From assembly GCF_028657195.3 (NCBI RefSeq), contig NZ_JANCPR020000005.1, forward strand, positions 124,001 to 188,000: 64,000 bases of DNA, given 5' to 3'. The notes under the pieces were generated by a model. The model did not search any database, was not told the DNA's origin, and saw nothing but the letters and a program-made list of their open reading frames with translations. The position numbers and the translations under genes are program-made. The DNA is from Streptomyces iconiensis. Lineage in GTDB: Bacteria > Actinomycetota > Actinomycetes > Streptomycetales > Streptomycetaceae. Positions 41,422 to 54,672 of the stretch are shown one piece after another (within the stretch, counting starts at the first letter, position 1; each line of letters starts with the position of its first letter).

Positions 41422-42036
41422 GTGCCTGACCTCGTTCCCCACAGCCAGCCCCCGCCGCGCCGCCTGCTGCCATGGCGCAGGCGGCACAACCCACTGCGGC
41501 GCCCCACCGACCGGTTGGAGTCCTGCCTGGCGCTGACCGTGGCCCTGGCCGTCCTCGTCGCGGCCCCCGCCGCGATGCTGCTGACCGCCTCGGTCGCCCA
41601 CCGCACGTACGAGCGCACCGCTCACCGGCAGGCCGAGGAGCGGCACCATGTCCCTGCGACCCTGCTGCAGGCGTCACTCCGGCACCCCGAGCCCGGCTCC
41701 GACGAGGCCGGGCACACCCGCTATCCCACGCGGGTCCGCTACACCGCCCCGGCAGGACGCACCCGCACCGCCACGGCCGACGTGCCCGGCGGCCTCCCGT
41801 CCGGCGCCACCGTCGACCTGTGGTGCGACGAGTCCGGCTCCCTCACGGCCCCGCCCATGCGGCCCGACGAGATCCGCAACCGCACCGCCGGCTGGTCCCT
41901 GACCGCAGGTGTGGTGACGGTGCTCACAGGGTTCCTCGCCTTCACGGTCGCCCGCCGCCGCCTGGAGCGCCGCAACCTGGCGTCGTGGGGGGAGGACTGG
42001 GCCACGTGGGGCCCACGGTGGACGCTCCCCCGGTGA
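41422..42036 (+). CDS. Rv1733c-like two-helix membrane protein
   Basis: A 204-residue protein with an Arg/Pro-rich cytosolic start (NPLRRPTDRLESC), helix 1 (LALTVALAVLVAAPAAMLLTA, about 39-59), an external domain with RYTAPAGRTRTATADVPGGL and LWCDESGSLTAPP, and helix 2 (LTAGVVTVLTGFLAFTVARR). The layout and wording match the actinobacterial Rv1733c family, a dormancy-regulon membrane protein in mycobacteria. GTG 41422 follows GGAAGGAAGG. The next 320 bases (to 42358) hold no gene I can support. Confidence 0.82.
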   Translation: MPDLVPHSQPPPRRLLPWRRRHNPLRRPTDRLESCLALTVALAVLVAAPAAMLLTASVAHRTYERTAHRQAEERHHVPATLLQASLRHPEPGSDEAGHTRYPTRVRYTAPAGRTRTATADVPGGLPSGATVDLWCDESGSLTAPPMRPDEIRNRTAGWSLTAGVVTVLTGFLAFTVARRRLERRNLASWGEDWATWGPRWTLPR

Positions 42037-42360
42037 CCGGCGCGCGACCGGCCGGAGCGGTGGCGGCGTTACGCGAACTCTTCGGCGGGCGAAGGGAGTT
42101 GACGACCGGCGGCGGTCTTACTGACCGGCCTTCCGGGCCGCCGGACGGAACGGCCACAGGGCGCACCGGCACCGCGCGTACGGCGGGCCGCCCCGAAGCG
42201 GAACGGGCCCGGGCGGGCTCCCGCACTCCCGTGACCCGTGTCCTTCCGCCCTCGCGCCCACCGCCCCGGACGCGGGCCGTACGGGCCCCTTGAGGGGAGC
42301 GCGCCCACGCCGTGCCCCCGGCGCTTACCCGCACAGGCAGCCTCACCAGCCCCGACAACA

Positions 42361-42403
42361 AACAGCCCCTCCGGCCGCGTTTCCGCAGGCCGGAGGGGCT
42401 GTT
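42361..42403. terminator. Hairpin terminator between Rv1733c-like gene and tRNA-Ala
   Basis: AACAGCCCCTCCGGCC and GGCCGGAGGGGCTGTT form a perfect 16-bp stem with an 11-base loop, just beyond the 3' end of the minus-strand tRNA. Confidence 0.9.
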
Positions 42404-42408
42404 CGACG

Positions 42409-42481
42409 TGGAGCCAAGGGGAGTCGAACCCCTGACATCTGCCATGCAAAGACAGCGCTCTACCAACTGAGCTATGGCCCC
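42409..42481 (-). tRNA. tRNA-Ala (TGC anticodon)
   Basis: On the minus strand GGGGCCA pairs with TGGCTCC (with one G-T pair) and A73 at 42409. D-arm TAGCTCAGTTGGTAGAGCG, anticodon loop of TCTTTGCATGGCAGA exposing TGC, T-arm AGGGGTTCGACTCCCCT. Length 73 bases, no encoded CCA. GGGGCCATAGCTCAG is the classic tRNA-Ala opening. Confidence 0.96.
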
Positions 42482-42611
42482 GTCGCCGACCAGGGTACCG
42501 GCTTCCGGAGCCGAATTCCGACCGGGTATCGCCCCGCACCTGTCACCCTCCGTAGGATGCACGGCAAGTTCGCGCGAGCGAAGTGAAGTAGGGGAGCCCA
42601 GGGGAGACGTG

Positions 42612-43163
42612 ATGGACGCAGCAGCACAGGAAGCCACCGCGAAAGCGCGGGAGCTCCAGAGTCAGTGGTACGGCGAGCCGTTGGGGACTCTGTTCCGGCG
42701 TCTGATCGAAGACCTGGGGCTCAACCAGGCCAGGCTCGCGACGGTGCTCGGACTGTCCGCGCCTATGCTTTCGCAGCTCATGAGCGGGCAGCGCGCAAAG
42801 ATCGGCAATCCGGCCGTCGTGCAGCGCGTGCAGTCGCTCCAGGAGCTGGCCGCCGAGGTCGCGCGGGGAGACATCAGCGCGGGGGACGCGACGAACCGTA
42901 TGGACGAGATCCGCCGCACCGCCGGCGGAAGTGTGCTCAACAACACCACGCAGACCGCGTCCTCCGGCGCCTCGCAGACCCCCGTCAAGCGCGTGGTCCG
43001 GGAGATCCAGGCGCTGCTGCGCTCGGTGTCGGACGCGGCCGACATCATCGATGCCTCGAACGCCCTCGCACCCTCACACCCGGAACTGGCAGAGTTCCTC
43101 CGTGTCTACGGCGCGGGGCGCACCTCGGACGCGGTCAAGCACTACGAGGCACACCAGAGCTGA
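42612..43163 (+). CDS. HTH DNA-binding protein
   Basis: A 183-residue probable regulator. A lambda-repressor-like helix-turn-helix is visible at about 30-60 (LGLNQARLATVLGLSAPMLS, then QLMSGQRAKIGNPAVV), followed by a helical segment containing ISAGDATNRMDEIRRT and a C-terminal helix pair (VKRVVREIQALLRSVSDAAD). ATG 42612 follows GGGGAG by about 6 bases; GTG 42609 is possible. It precedes a Ser/Thr kinase gene on the same strand and may be its substrate or regulator, which is inference. Its 3' end leads into a 28-bp-period repeat. Confidence 0.82.
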   Translation: MDAAAQEATAKARELQSQWYGEPLGTLFRRLIEDLGLNQARLATVLGLSAPMLSQLMSGQRAKIGNPAVVQRVQSLQELAAEVARGDISAGDATNRMDEIRRTAGGSVLNNTTQTASSGASQTPVKRVVREIQALLRSVSDAADIIDASNALAPSHPELAEFLRVYGAGRTSDAVKHYEAHQS

Positions 43164-43280
43164 GCGACGGAAGCCGAGCACCAGTAGGTAAGCGCGGACA
43201 GCTGTGCACCAGTAGGTGGGCGCCGGTGGTTGAACACCAGTAGTGGTGCGCCAGAACTGTGCACCAGTAGCTGTCACCAG
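43149..43280. repeat. 28-bp-period CACCAGTAG repeat after the HTH gene
   Basis: CACCAGTAG occurs at 43179, 43207, 43235 and 43262 (spacing 28, 28, 27), preceded by CACCAGAGCTGA at 43152 spanning the HTH gene's stop codon and followed by CACCAG at 43275. The bases between cores are only loosely similar (g-c-g-c-c then t-g-t-g). The same core with the same 28-base spacing appears at 5781-5813. Confidence 0.85.
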
Positions 43281-43318
43281 CCATCGACGAGAGCGGAAGC
43301 AGGGGGCGGCGCAGCACC

Positions 43319-44773
43319 ATGGGAGAGATCTTCGCCGGGCGGTACGAACTGATCGATCCGATCGGCCGTGGCGGCGTGGGCATGGTCTGGCGCTCCTGGG
43401 ACCACAGGCGCAGGCGCTACGTAGCGGCCAAGGTGCTCCAGCAGAGCGACGCGCACACCCTGTTGCGGTTCGTGCGGGAGCAGGCCCTGCGCATCGACCA
43501 CCCGCACGTACTCGCGCCCGCGAGCTGGGCGGCCGACGACGACAAGGTCCTGTTCACCATGGACCTGGTCAGCGGCGGCTCGCTCTCGCACCTCATCAGC
43601 GACTACGGGCCACTGCCGCCGACGTTCGTGTGCACACTGCTGGACCAGCTCCTGTCCGGCCTCTCGGCCGTGCACGCCGAGGACGTGGTGCACAGGGACA
43701 TCAAGCCGGCGAACATCCTGCTGGAGCCCACGGGCGTCGGCAGACCTCATCTGCGCCTGTCGGACTTCGGCATCTCCATGCGCATCGGCGACCCCCGGCT
43801 CACCGAGACCAACTATGTGCTCGGCACGCCCGGTTACTTCGCCCCCGAGCAGATGCTGGGCGCCGAGGTGGACTTCACCTCCGACCTGTACGCGGTCGGC
43901 CTGGTCGGCCTCTACCTGCTGACGGGACAGAAGCCCGACTCACGCGCGCTGTTCGAGCAGTACGAGCACGGAATGCCCGCCGCTCCCCAGGGCGTTCCCG
44001 AGCCGATGTGGCAGGTGCTGGGGCAACTGCTCCAGCCCGACCCCGAGGCGCGCTTCCGTACGGCGACCGGCGCGCGCAAGGCCGTGGTGAGCGCCTCGGA
44101 GATGCTGGACACGGACGCGACCCTGGAGTTCGAGACGGTCGAGGTGTTCGACCATCTCGGGCCGCTCCCCGAGGGGTTCGGCCCCGAAGGGCCCACGGCT
44201 GCCCCACAGGGCCAGGGCCCGATCGCCTCCCCGGGGCCCGCCCCCGCGGTGCCCCCGCCCTCGTCGACGGGCAGCTTCCACCTCCAGCCGCCCCTGACGG
44301 CTCCCGCGCCGGCCCCGGCGCCCGCGGCCCAGGGCATACCGGAGCAGCCCGGCACACCGCCCACACCGACGCCCTCGGGCCCCACACAGCCGCACCCGTA
44401 CCAGCCGGCCCCGGGCGGCGGCACCCGCCCGTACACCGAGTACCAGCAGGGCCCGTACAGCGAGCATGGCCCGTACAGCCAACAGGCCCCGCAGTACCAG
44501 CAGGCCCAGGCACCGGCCCAGTCGGCGGCCCACGCCCCGCCCCCGGGACAGCAGCCCGCCGCACCGCAGGCGGCAGGCCGGCACATGCCCGCCACCCCTG
44601 GCGCCTATCCGGGCCAAGGACCCGTACCCGGCCCCGGTCCTGGCCCCACCCCCGGCCCAGGTCCGGCCGCGACCGCGCGTAAGCCCGGGCCGCCGCTGAA
44701 GGTCGCGCTACCGGTGCTGATCGTGGCCCTGTTGTGCCTGGTCGCGGGCTTCTGGGCGCTGTCGTCCGCCTGA
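43319..44773 (+). CDS. Membrane Ser/Thr protein kinase with Pro-rich linker
   Basis: A 484-residue Hanks-type kinase. The catalytic domain (about 8-265) has IGRGGVGMVW, AAKVLQQ (ATP lysine), VHRDIKPANILL and LSDFGISMRIG, then APEQML. A long Pro/Gly/Gln/Ala linker (about 285-460) leads to a single C-terminal membrane helix (LKVALPVLIVALLCLVAGFW) with almost nothing beyond it, so unlike PknB it has no external sensor. ATG 43319 follows GGGGGCGGCGC. It lies beside the HTH gene; the secreted membrane protein gene converges on it. Confidence 0.92.
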   Translation: MGEIFAGRYELIDPIGRGGVGMVWRSWDHRRRRYVAAKVLQQSDAHTLLRFVREQALRIDHPHVLAPASWAADDDKVLFTMDLVSGGSLSHLISDYGPLPPTFVCTLLDQLLSGLSAVHAEDVVHRDIKPANILLEPTGVGRPHLRLSDFGISMRIGDPRLTETNYVLGTPGYFAPEQMLGAEVDFTSDLYAVGLVGLYLLTGQKPDSRALFEQYEHGMPAAPQGVPEPMWQVLGQLLQPDPEARFRTATGARKAVVSASEMLDTDATLEFETVEVFDHLGPLPEGFGPEGPTAAPQGQGPIASPGPAPAVPPPSSTGSFHLQPPLTAPAPAPAPAAQGIPEQPGTPPTPTPSGPTQPHPYQPAPGGGTRPYTEYQQGPYSEHGPYSQQAPQYQQAQAPAQSAAHAPPPGQQPAAPQAAGRHMPATPGAYPGQGPVPGPGPGPTPGPGPAATARKPGPPLKVALPVLIVALLCLVAGFWALSSA

Positions 44774-44788
44774 ACGGACGCGGACGGC

Positions 44789-44813
44789 AAGGGCCCGGGC
44801 GGAGTGGGCCCTT
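44789..44813. terminator. Convergent hairpin terminator
   Basis: AAGGGCCC and GGGCCCTT form an 8-bp stem followed by a T-rich tract (CTTCTTCGTG), between the kinase and the convergent membrane-protein gene. Confidence 0.75.
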
Positions 44814-44830
44814 CTTCGTGTCCGTGCACG

Positions 44831-46405
44831 CTACGGCGCCGCTCCGGGACCTTGCCGGTCCGGCGCCCGGTCGCCCCCTCCCTGGGACGGAGCGGACGGC
44901 CCGGGCGGCACGGACTGCCCGCCGGGCGGGTACCCCCCGGCGTACGGCGGCTGCGGCTGCCCCGAAAAGCCGGGCTGCCCGGACTGAACAGGCTGAACGG
45001 GCTGCCCGGACTGAACAGGCTGCCCCAGCTGCACAGTCGGCTGCCCCGGCACCCCGCCGAAACCGCCCTGCGGCGGCTGAGGCGGCCAGGGGCCGCCAGG
45101 AGCGCCTGCGGTGGCCCGGGCGGCCCGGCGCCGGGCCAGCAGCAGCCAGGCCGCCAGAACGGCGATCAGCGCCGCTCCCGCACCGATACCGGCGTAACCG
45201 AACGTCTTCATGTTCGCGCTGTCGCTCGCCTCGGCCGCCGTCTGGCCCTTCTCGGCCACCTCGCGGTCCTCGTCGCCGACCCCGATTCCGGCCGCCGCCG
45301 CGTCGCCGTCGTACTCGGGAGCGCCCTTCGGCTCGCCCTTGACCGCGATGCGCAGCGTGAGGGGCATGCCCTTGGGAAACGCCTTGGCCAGCTCGGAGTT
45401 GGCGGTCACGGCCACGTAGTACCAGCCGCCGAAGCGCGTCTGGGAGGCGTCGCCGGCGAAGCGGTTCTCGTATCTGACGGGGTTGGTGTAGCGGTCGAAC
45501 TTCCCGCCGTCGCCGTTGTAGCTCTTGAACGACTCCCGGTAGAGGGAGGCCCGTGCGGTGTTGAAGACGTTCATCCGGAAGCCCTGTCCGATGAACATGG
45601 AGAGTTCCTTCTGGGGTGAGTTGGGCACCTCAACCCCGGCGAAGAGCCGCTGCCCCCAGTCGACGGGCACCCTGTAGTAGCGCGTTTCGCCCGGCCGCAG
45701 CCGGTCCTTCCAGACGCCGTTGCCGACAGCGCGCGCGTCGTTGAACCCGGTACCGCCCCTGGCCTGCTTCGCCTTGCCGGTCGGCGGCGCCGGGCGCTTG
45801 TTGTTCTCGTCCGTCTCCTCGTCCGTGCCCGGGCGGGGCGCCGGGATGCTGCCCTTGAGGCCGGGCTCCTTCATGTACGACAGTTCCAGCGGCCAGGCGC
45901 CGGGGTCGGACCCCGGCGCCGGATCCCGCTTGACGTGCACGAGATAGGGGCCCTTGGCCAGGCAGTCCTCGTCGCTGTCCGGGCCGACGAGCCGGGATGC
46001 CAGCGCCGTCATGGGGTAGGCGGTTTCGCCCGTCGCGCTCACTTTCTCCGAGCCGCAGTCGGTCCCGCTGGTGCTCTGCAGGGAGACCTCGATGCCGTCC
46101 TTGAAGGAGACCTTGGAGCCCGGAGTGGGAACGGCCGTTCCTGTCACATGCGCCGAGGACTTGGCGTCCAGGATGACGGAGTAGAACTTCTCCTCGCCCG
46201 GCTTGATGGTGTCGGAGATGAGGCCCGTCCCGATCCGCGGCGCGTCGGCACTACTGGAGGTGCCCTTGACCTTCTTCGCCTCGTCCGACACCTCGTACGG
46301 TTCCGGCTTGTCCAGCGCGGCGGCGTGTGGTGCCACCAGCGCCACCGCGCAGAGCGCGGTGAGTGCGGGCCCCCCTCGCCGGATCCACCTGTGCTGCCTC
46401 ACCAC
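44831..46405 (-). CDS. Secreted single-pass membrane protein, unknown function
   Basis: A 524-residue protein with a signal peptide (ALTALCAVALVAPHAAALD), a large extracellular part made of two similar beta-rich halves (KPGEEKFYSVILDAKSSAHV and RPGETRYYRVPVDWGQRLFA share the pattern P-GE-x(2)-Y-x-V), a membrane helix (YAGIGAGAALIAVLAAWLLL, about 405-425), and a cytosolic Pro/Gln/Gly-rich tail with QPVQSGQ-type repeats. GTG 46405 overlaps the stop of the small upstream frame. I do not recognise the family. Confidence 0.82.
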   Translation of the reverse strand: MVRQHRWIRRGGPALTALCAVALVAPHAAALDKPEPYEVSDEAKKVKGTSSSADAPRIGTGLISDTIKPGEEKFYSVILDAKSSAHVTGTAVPTPGSKVSFKDGIEVSLQSTSGTDCGSEKVSATGETAYPMTALASRLVGPDSDEDCLAKGPYLVHVKRDPAPGSDPGAWPLELSYMKEPGLKGSIPAPRPGTDEETDENNKRPAPPTGKAKQARGGTGFNDARAVGNGVWKDRLRPGETRYYRVPVDWGQRLFAGVEVPNSPQKELSMFIGQGFRMNVFNTARASLYRESFKSYNGDGGKFDRYTNPVRYENRFAGDASQTRFGGWYYVAVTANSELAKAFPKGMPLTLRIAVKGEPKGAPEYDGDAAAAGIGVGDEDREVAEKGQTAAEASDSANMKTFGYAGIGAGAALIAVLAAWLLLARRRAARATAGAPGGPWPPQPPQGGFGGVPGQPTVQLGQPVQSGQPVQPVQSGQPGFSGQPQPPYAGGYPPGGQSVPPGPSAPSQGGGDRAPDRQGPGAAP

Positions 46406-46581
46406 GTGCCACCCCTCGTCACGTCCATCCCGTTGTTCCGGGCCCGCCGCCGCAGTACGTACCAGACACCACCGGCTGCCACCAGTACGACGGCCGCTCC
46501 ACCGCCGATGAGCACTACCGGGTCAAGACCCGAACCGTCCCTGAGCCGGCGCCCCGCCGGCCGGCTTCGCGCGCGTCGCAT
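46399..46581 (-). CDS. Small membrane protein or remnant of a larger one
   Basis: A 60-residue frame with a basic start (MRRARSRPAGRRLRDGSG), one membrane helix (LDPVVLIGGGAAVVLVAAGGVWYVL) and the tail RRRARNNGMDVTRGGTW. It overlaps the start of the downstream gene, as an intact upstream operon member would. The composition looks like the C-terminal anchor of a larger secreted protein, and the 100 bases before it are unusually AT-rich, so it may be what is left after a deletion. Start at 46581 is a choice; 46683 is the longest frame. Confidence 0.45.
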   Translation of the reverse strand: MRRARSRPAGRRLRDGSGLDPVVLIGGGAAVVLVAAGGVWYVLRRRARNNGMDVTRGGTW

Positions 46582-46697
46582 GTTCTCCGTCCCCCTGGAA
46601 CTCGCGGAGAGCGGTTCTCCTGAGCGCTTTGCGCGAGCACCGTATTGGTTTGCAAGCGCAAGCATCAAGGGGGTGGCTGTCACGGATCAGCAACGAC

Positions 46698-46732
46698 GAA
46701 GGCCCTGACCGCAAGCCGCGGTCAGGGCCTTC
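46698..46732. terminator. 15-bp perfect hairpin terminator
   Basis: GAAGGCCCTGACCGC and GCGGTCAGGGCCTTC with a 5-base loop, followed by TGTAAAT. It is downstream of the DLW-39 gene on the minus strand and could also block entry into the membrane-protein genes. Confidence 0.9.
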
Positions 46733-46748
46733 TGTAAATCGCTGAGCT

Positions 46749-46883
46749 TCACACACCCGAACCTGCAGGTACGGAGTCGGTCGCCTCCGTCCACAGATCC
46801 TGCTCGGCGCGGTCCGCCTGGATCTGGCGGTACACGAGGAAGCCGCCGACGGCGGCCAATGCGACCAGGAAAAGCTTCTTCAC
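46749..46883 (-). CDS. DLW-39-family small membrane peptide
   Basis: A 44-residue peptide: VKKLFLVALAAVGGFLVYRQI forms one membrane helix, followed by QADRAEQDLWTEATDSV, which contains the DLW motif that names this actinobacterial family. These peptides are typically encoded near gyrA and tRNA-Ile/Ala, as here; function unknown. GTG 46883 has AAGGACGAGG upstream. The longer frame to 46949 runs through the promoter side and is rejected. Confidence 0.88.
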   Translation of the reverse strand: MKKLFLVALAAVGGFLVYRQIQADRAEQDLWTEATDSVPAGSGV

Positions 46884-46958
46884 CGCGCTACCTCGTCCTT
46901 CTTTGACGTTGGGACCTCTATGGCGCCCGATGATACCCAACCACCTCATGGCACAAAG

Positions 46959-47000
46959 CGGTCGGCCCGGCCGGAGAAAGATCTCCGACCGGGCCGACCG
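46959..47000 (-). terminator. Terminator of tRNA-Ile
   Basis: CGGTCGGCCCGG-C-CGGAGA and TCTCCG-A-CCGGGCCGACCG form an 18-bp stem with one internal mismatch and a small loop, just past the 3' end of the minus-strand tRNA. Confidence 0.85.
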
Positions 47001-47005
47001 AGAAG

Positions 47006-47079
47006 TGCGGCTACCAGGACTTGAACCTGGGGCCTCTTCCTTATCAGGGAAGCGCTCTAACCGTCTGAGCTATAGCCGC
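47006..47079 (-). tRNA. tRNA-Ile (GAT anticodon)
   Basis: On the minus strand GCGGCTA pairs with TAGCCGC, A73 at 47006. D-arm TAGCTCAGACGGTTAGAGCG, anticodon stem-loop TTCCCTGATAAGGAA exposing GAT, T-arm CCAGGTTCAAGTCCTGG. Length 74 bases, no encoded CCA. It lies between gyrA/DUF3566 and the DLW-39 gene, the usual actinobacterial position. Confidence 0.96.
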
Positions 47080-47170
47080 GCGCTGCACGGAAAGATTAGC
47101 GCACATCAGGCCGTGCCCCAAATCGCTTCCCGTACGGGACGACCACGGCACTTCCCCGGCTCACCGGCGG

Positions 47171-47806
47171 CTACTCGTCCTCCGCCAGCGTCAGCTCGAC
47201 CCCGCCGACGAAGCCGGCGGAGAGGTTGTAGATGAAGGCACCCAGCGTCGCGAGTGCCGTGGCGAGCACGACGTTGATCACCGCGATCAGCGAGGTGAAG
47301 AGCAGCACCCGGGGCATCGACAGGAAGGACTCCAGATCGAAGCCGCCGCTTCCGTCGGCGCTGGTGGCCTCGCTCACGGTCCCGCCGATGGTGGAGAAGA
47401 CGCCCATGGCGTCCATCACCATCCACAGCACCGCGACGGCGACCACCGTGCACAGGCCCAGCGCGACCGACAGCAGGAAACCGACCTTCATCACCGACCA
47501 CGGGTCGGCCTTGGCCACCCGCAGCCGTGCCTTGCGTGTCCTGGGGACCGTACGCGCGCCCGTACGGGGCTTGCGCACGGCGCCCTGCCCACCGCCGTCC
47601 TGTCCGCCCCCACCTGCACCCGGACCGCCACCGGAGCCCCCGCCGGTGGCGCCGGACCCGTCGCCAGGTCCGGCCGCCGCCGACGCGGGAGCCGGATACG
47701 CCTGCGGAGGGCGGTGCGGCTGCTGCTCGGGCTGAGGCTGGGATTGAGGTGGGGATGGGGGCTGTGCCTGCGGCTGCGCCTGCGGCTGAGGCTGAGCACC
47801 ACTCAC
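47171..47806 (-). CDS. DUF3566 membrane protein downstream of gyrA
   Basis: A 211-residue protein with a Gln/Pro-rich then Gly-rich disordered N-terminus (about 1-95) and a two-helix DUF3566 domain: VAKADPWSVMKVGFLLSVAL, then AVLWMVMDAMGVFSTIGGTV, and FTSLIAVINVVLATALATLG, ending in ELTLAEDE. The family is found next to gyrA throughout actinobacteria; function unknown. It begins 10-20 bases after the gyrA stop on the same strand, so it is probably co-transcribed with gyrA. Confidence 0.92.
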   Translation of the reverse strand: MSGAQPQPQAQPQAQPPSPPQSQPQPEQQPHRPPQAYPAPASAAAGPGDGSGATGGGSGGGPGAGGGGQDGGGQGAVRKPRTGARTVPRTRKARLRVAKADPWSVMKVGFLLSVALGLCTVVAVAVLWMVMDAMGVFSTIGGTVSEATSADGSGGFDLESFLSMPRVLLFTSLIAVINVVLATALATLGAFIYNLSAGFVGGVELTLAEDE

Positions 47807-47824
47807 GCCCTGCTCCTAGTCGTC

Positions 47825-50425
<2,601 letters not shown>

Positions 50426-50492
50426 AGCTGAGATCAAGTCCTTCTCTGTGTGCGGCGCTTGGGCACCCGGTCGGTACGGGGTGGGCCGACGT

Positions 50493-52859
<2,367 letters not shown>

Positions 52860-52929
52860 CTACCAACCGGATCAGCCACCCATATCCCACCCGGCTCACC
52901 TGCGCACACGGGGCTCCGCGGCCTCCGGC

Positions 52930-53490
52930 TCACCCGTAGGTGTCGCCCGGCCCCTTGCTCCCGGGAGCCCGCAGCCGGCCGTAACTCGTCGGCGGCGCCT
53001 CGGGCCCCCGCACCTTGATCAGCTTCACGGTGCCCTGGCCCAGGTCCTCGTTCAGCCGCGCCACGAGCCGCGGCGCCAGCAGCCGAAGCTGCGTCGCCCA
53101 CGCCGTCGAGTCGCAGCGGACGACGAGGGTCCGCTCCTCCTCGTCGTACCGCTGCGGCTCACAGTGCTGCGCGACCTCGGGCCCCACGATCTGCGGCCAC
53201 CGGCCCATCACCCCGCCCACGGCCGCCGGGGCCTCCCAACCCCGTTCCGTGATCAGCCTGTTGACGGCCGCGCCCAGCGTCATCGGATCGCGCCCGTCCC
53301 GGCGTGCGCCCGAGCGCAGTCCGCCCCCGCGGCGTGCCTGCCGCCGCTGCTGCGCCTCATCTCCCCGCGCCCGCGCCTGTTCCTTGGCCGCGCGCAGGGC
53401 AACGCGTGCCAGGTCCACCCCGCTCGGCTCAGGTACCGGCTTGGCGTCCGGCTCCGGTGCCCCGTCGCCCGCCGGCGGCTCCGCGCTCAC
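52930..53490 (-). CDS. dciA: DciA (DUF721) helicase-loading factor
   Basis: A 186-residue protein of the DciA/DUF721 family, which loads or operates the replicative helicase in bacteria lacking DnaC/DnaI. A charged disordered N-terminus (about 1-75, Arg/Ala/Gln) is followed by the KH-like domain: [63 protein letters not shown] 53490 overlaps the recF stop by two bases, so both are translated together, and gyrB follows. Confidence 0.92.
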   Translation of the reverse strand: MSAEPPAGDGAPEPDAKPVPEPSGVDLARVALRAAKEQARARGDEAQQRRQARRGGGLRSGARRDGRDPMTLGAAVNRLITERGWEAPAAVGGVMGRWPQIVGPEVAQHCEPQRYDEEERTLVVRCDSTAWATQLRLLAPRLVARLNEDLGQGTVKLIKVRGPEAPPTSYGRLRAPGSKGPGDTYG

Positions 53491-54602
53491 ACCCGGGTCA
53501 CCTCGCCCTCGGCGACGGCGAACCGGGTGCCCGCCAGCACGCCGGGCACGTCCTCCTCCACCGCTGCCGTCACCAGCACCTGCTCGGCGGGGGCCACCAA
53601 CTCGGCCAGCCGCTCCCGCCGTTTGACGTCCAGCTCGGCGAAGACATCGTCCAGCACCAGCACCGGCTCGTGCCCCTCGCTCTTGAGCAGCTCGTACGCC
53701 GCGAGCCGCAGCGACAGCGCGAACGACCACGACTCACCGTGGCTCGCGTACCCCTTCGCAGGCAGCTCGCCCAGCCGCAGCGACACATCGTCACGGTGCG
53801 GCCCGACCAGCGTCACGCCCCGCTCGATCTCCTGCTTGCGCGCCTCGCCCAGCGCTCCCAGCAGCCCCCCGTACAGCTCCTCGCGGGACGAACCCTCAAC
53901 GGGGCCGCGGTACTCCAGCGCCACCGGGCCACCGCCGGGCGCCAGGCGCTCGTACGCCTTGTCGGCCAACGGGCCCAGTACGGACAGCAGATCGAGCCGC
54001 TGTGCGAGCAACTCGGCGCCCACCCGCGCCAGATGCTGGTCCCACACGTCGAGCGTCGTCAGGTCCACGCCCTTGCCGCCGTGCCTGCGGGCCATCGCGG
54101 CGGACTTCAGCAGGGTGTTGCGCTGCTTGAGCACCCGCTCGTAGTCGCTGCGCACCCCCGCCATCCGGGGCGCGCGCGCCGTCAGCAGCTCGTCGGTGAA
54201 CTTACGCCGCTCGCCAGGATCGCCCTTGACCAGCGCCAGGTCCTCCGGCGCGAACAGCACGGTGCGGACGATCCCCAGCACATCACGCGGGCGGACCTGC
54301 GAACTCCGGTTGATCCGCGCCCTGTTGGCCTTCCCCGGGTTCAGCTCCAGCTCCACCAACTGCTGCCGCTCCCCCTGGCGCACCTGGGCCCGCACGACGG
54401 CGCGCTCGGCGCCCATCCGCACCAGCGGCGCGTCCGAGGACACCCGGTGACTGCCCAGCGTCGCGAGGTAGCCGACGGCCTCGACGAGGTTCGTCTTGCC
54501 CTGTCCGTTGGGGCCGATGAACGCGGTGACGCCCTGGTCGAGGGGTACCTCAGCCAGGGCGTACGACCGGAAATCGGCCAGCGAGAGATGCGTCACATGC
54601 AC
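53487..54602 (-). CDS. recF: DNA replication and repair protein RecF
   Basis: A 371-residue SMC-like ATPase that directs RecA loading at gapped DNA with RecO and RecR. It begins [19 protein letters not shown] and has Walker [21 protein letters not shown] (about 29-48), the RecF-specific [17 protein letters not shown], and Walker [22 protein letters not shown] 54602 gives the family start; the frame to 54698 is not conserved. It stands in the standard order between gnd/dnaN and dciA. Confidence 0.97.
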   Translation of the reverse strand: MHVTHLSLADFRSYALAEVPLDQGVTAFIGPNGQGKTNLVEAVGYLATLGSHRVSSDAPLVRMGAERAVVRAQVRQGERQQLVELELNPGKANRARINRSSQVRPRDVLGIVRTVLFAPEDLALVKGDPGERRKFTDELLTARAPRMAGVRSDYERVLKQRNTLLKSAAMARRHGGKGVDLTTLDVWDQHLARVGAELLAQRLDLLSVLGPLADKAYERLAPGGGPVALEYRGPVEGSSREELYGGLLGALGEARKQEIERGVTLVGPHRDDVSLRLGELPAKGYASHGESWSFALSLRLAAYELLKSEGHEPVLVLDDVFAELDVKRRERLAELVAPAEQVLVTAAVEEDVPGVLAGTRFAVAEGEVTRV

Positions 54603-54672
54603 GGTGGTCGCCGACCTCCCCCGGTCCCGTTCTTCCTCACTCCTGCTCCGCCGACCATGCCGACCGTGCCTG

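Noticed and set aside
42025-42060. Stop-rooted repeat after the Rv1733c-like gene
   Set aside because: GACCGGC occurs twice around the stop codon, but the match is too short to separate from chance in GC-rich DNA.
42037-42358. Possible small gene after the Rv1733c-like gene
   Set aside because: Open frames exist on both strands but have Arg/Pro/Gly-only composition, no ribosome site and no motif.
43149-43280. CRISPR-like array
   Set aside because: Cores are only 9 bases, the 28-base period leaves about 19-base variable parts, and no cas gene is in the window.
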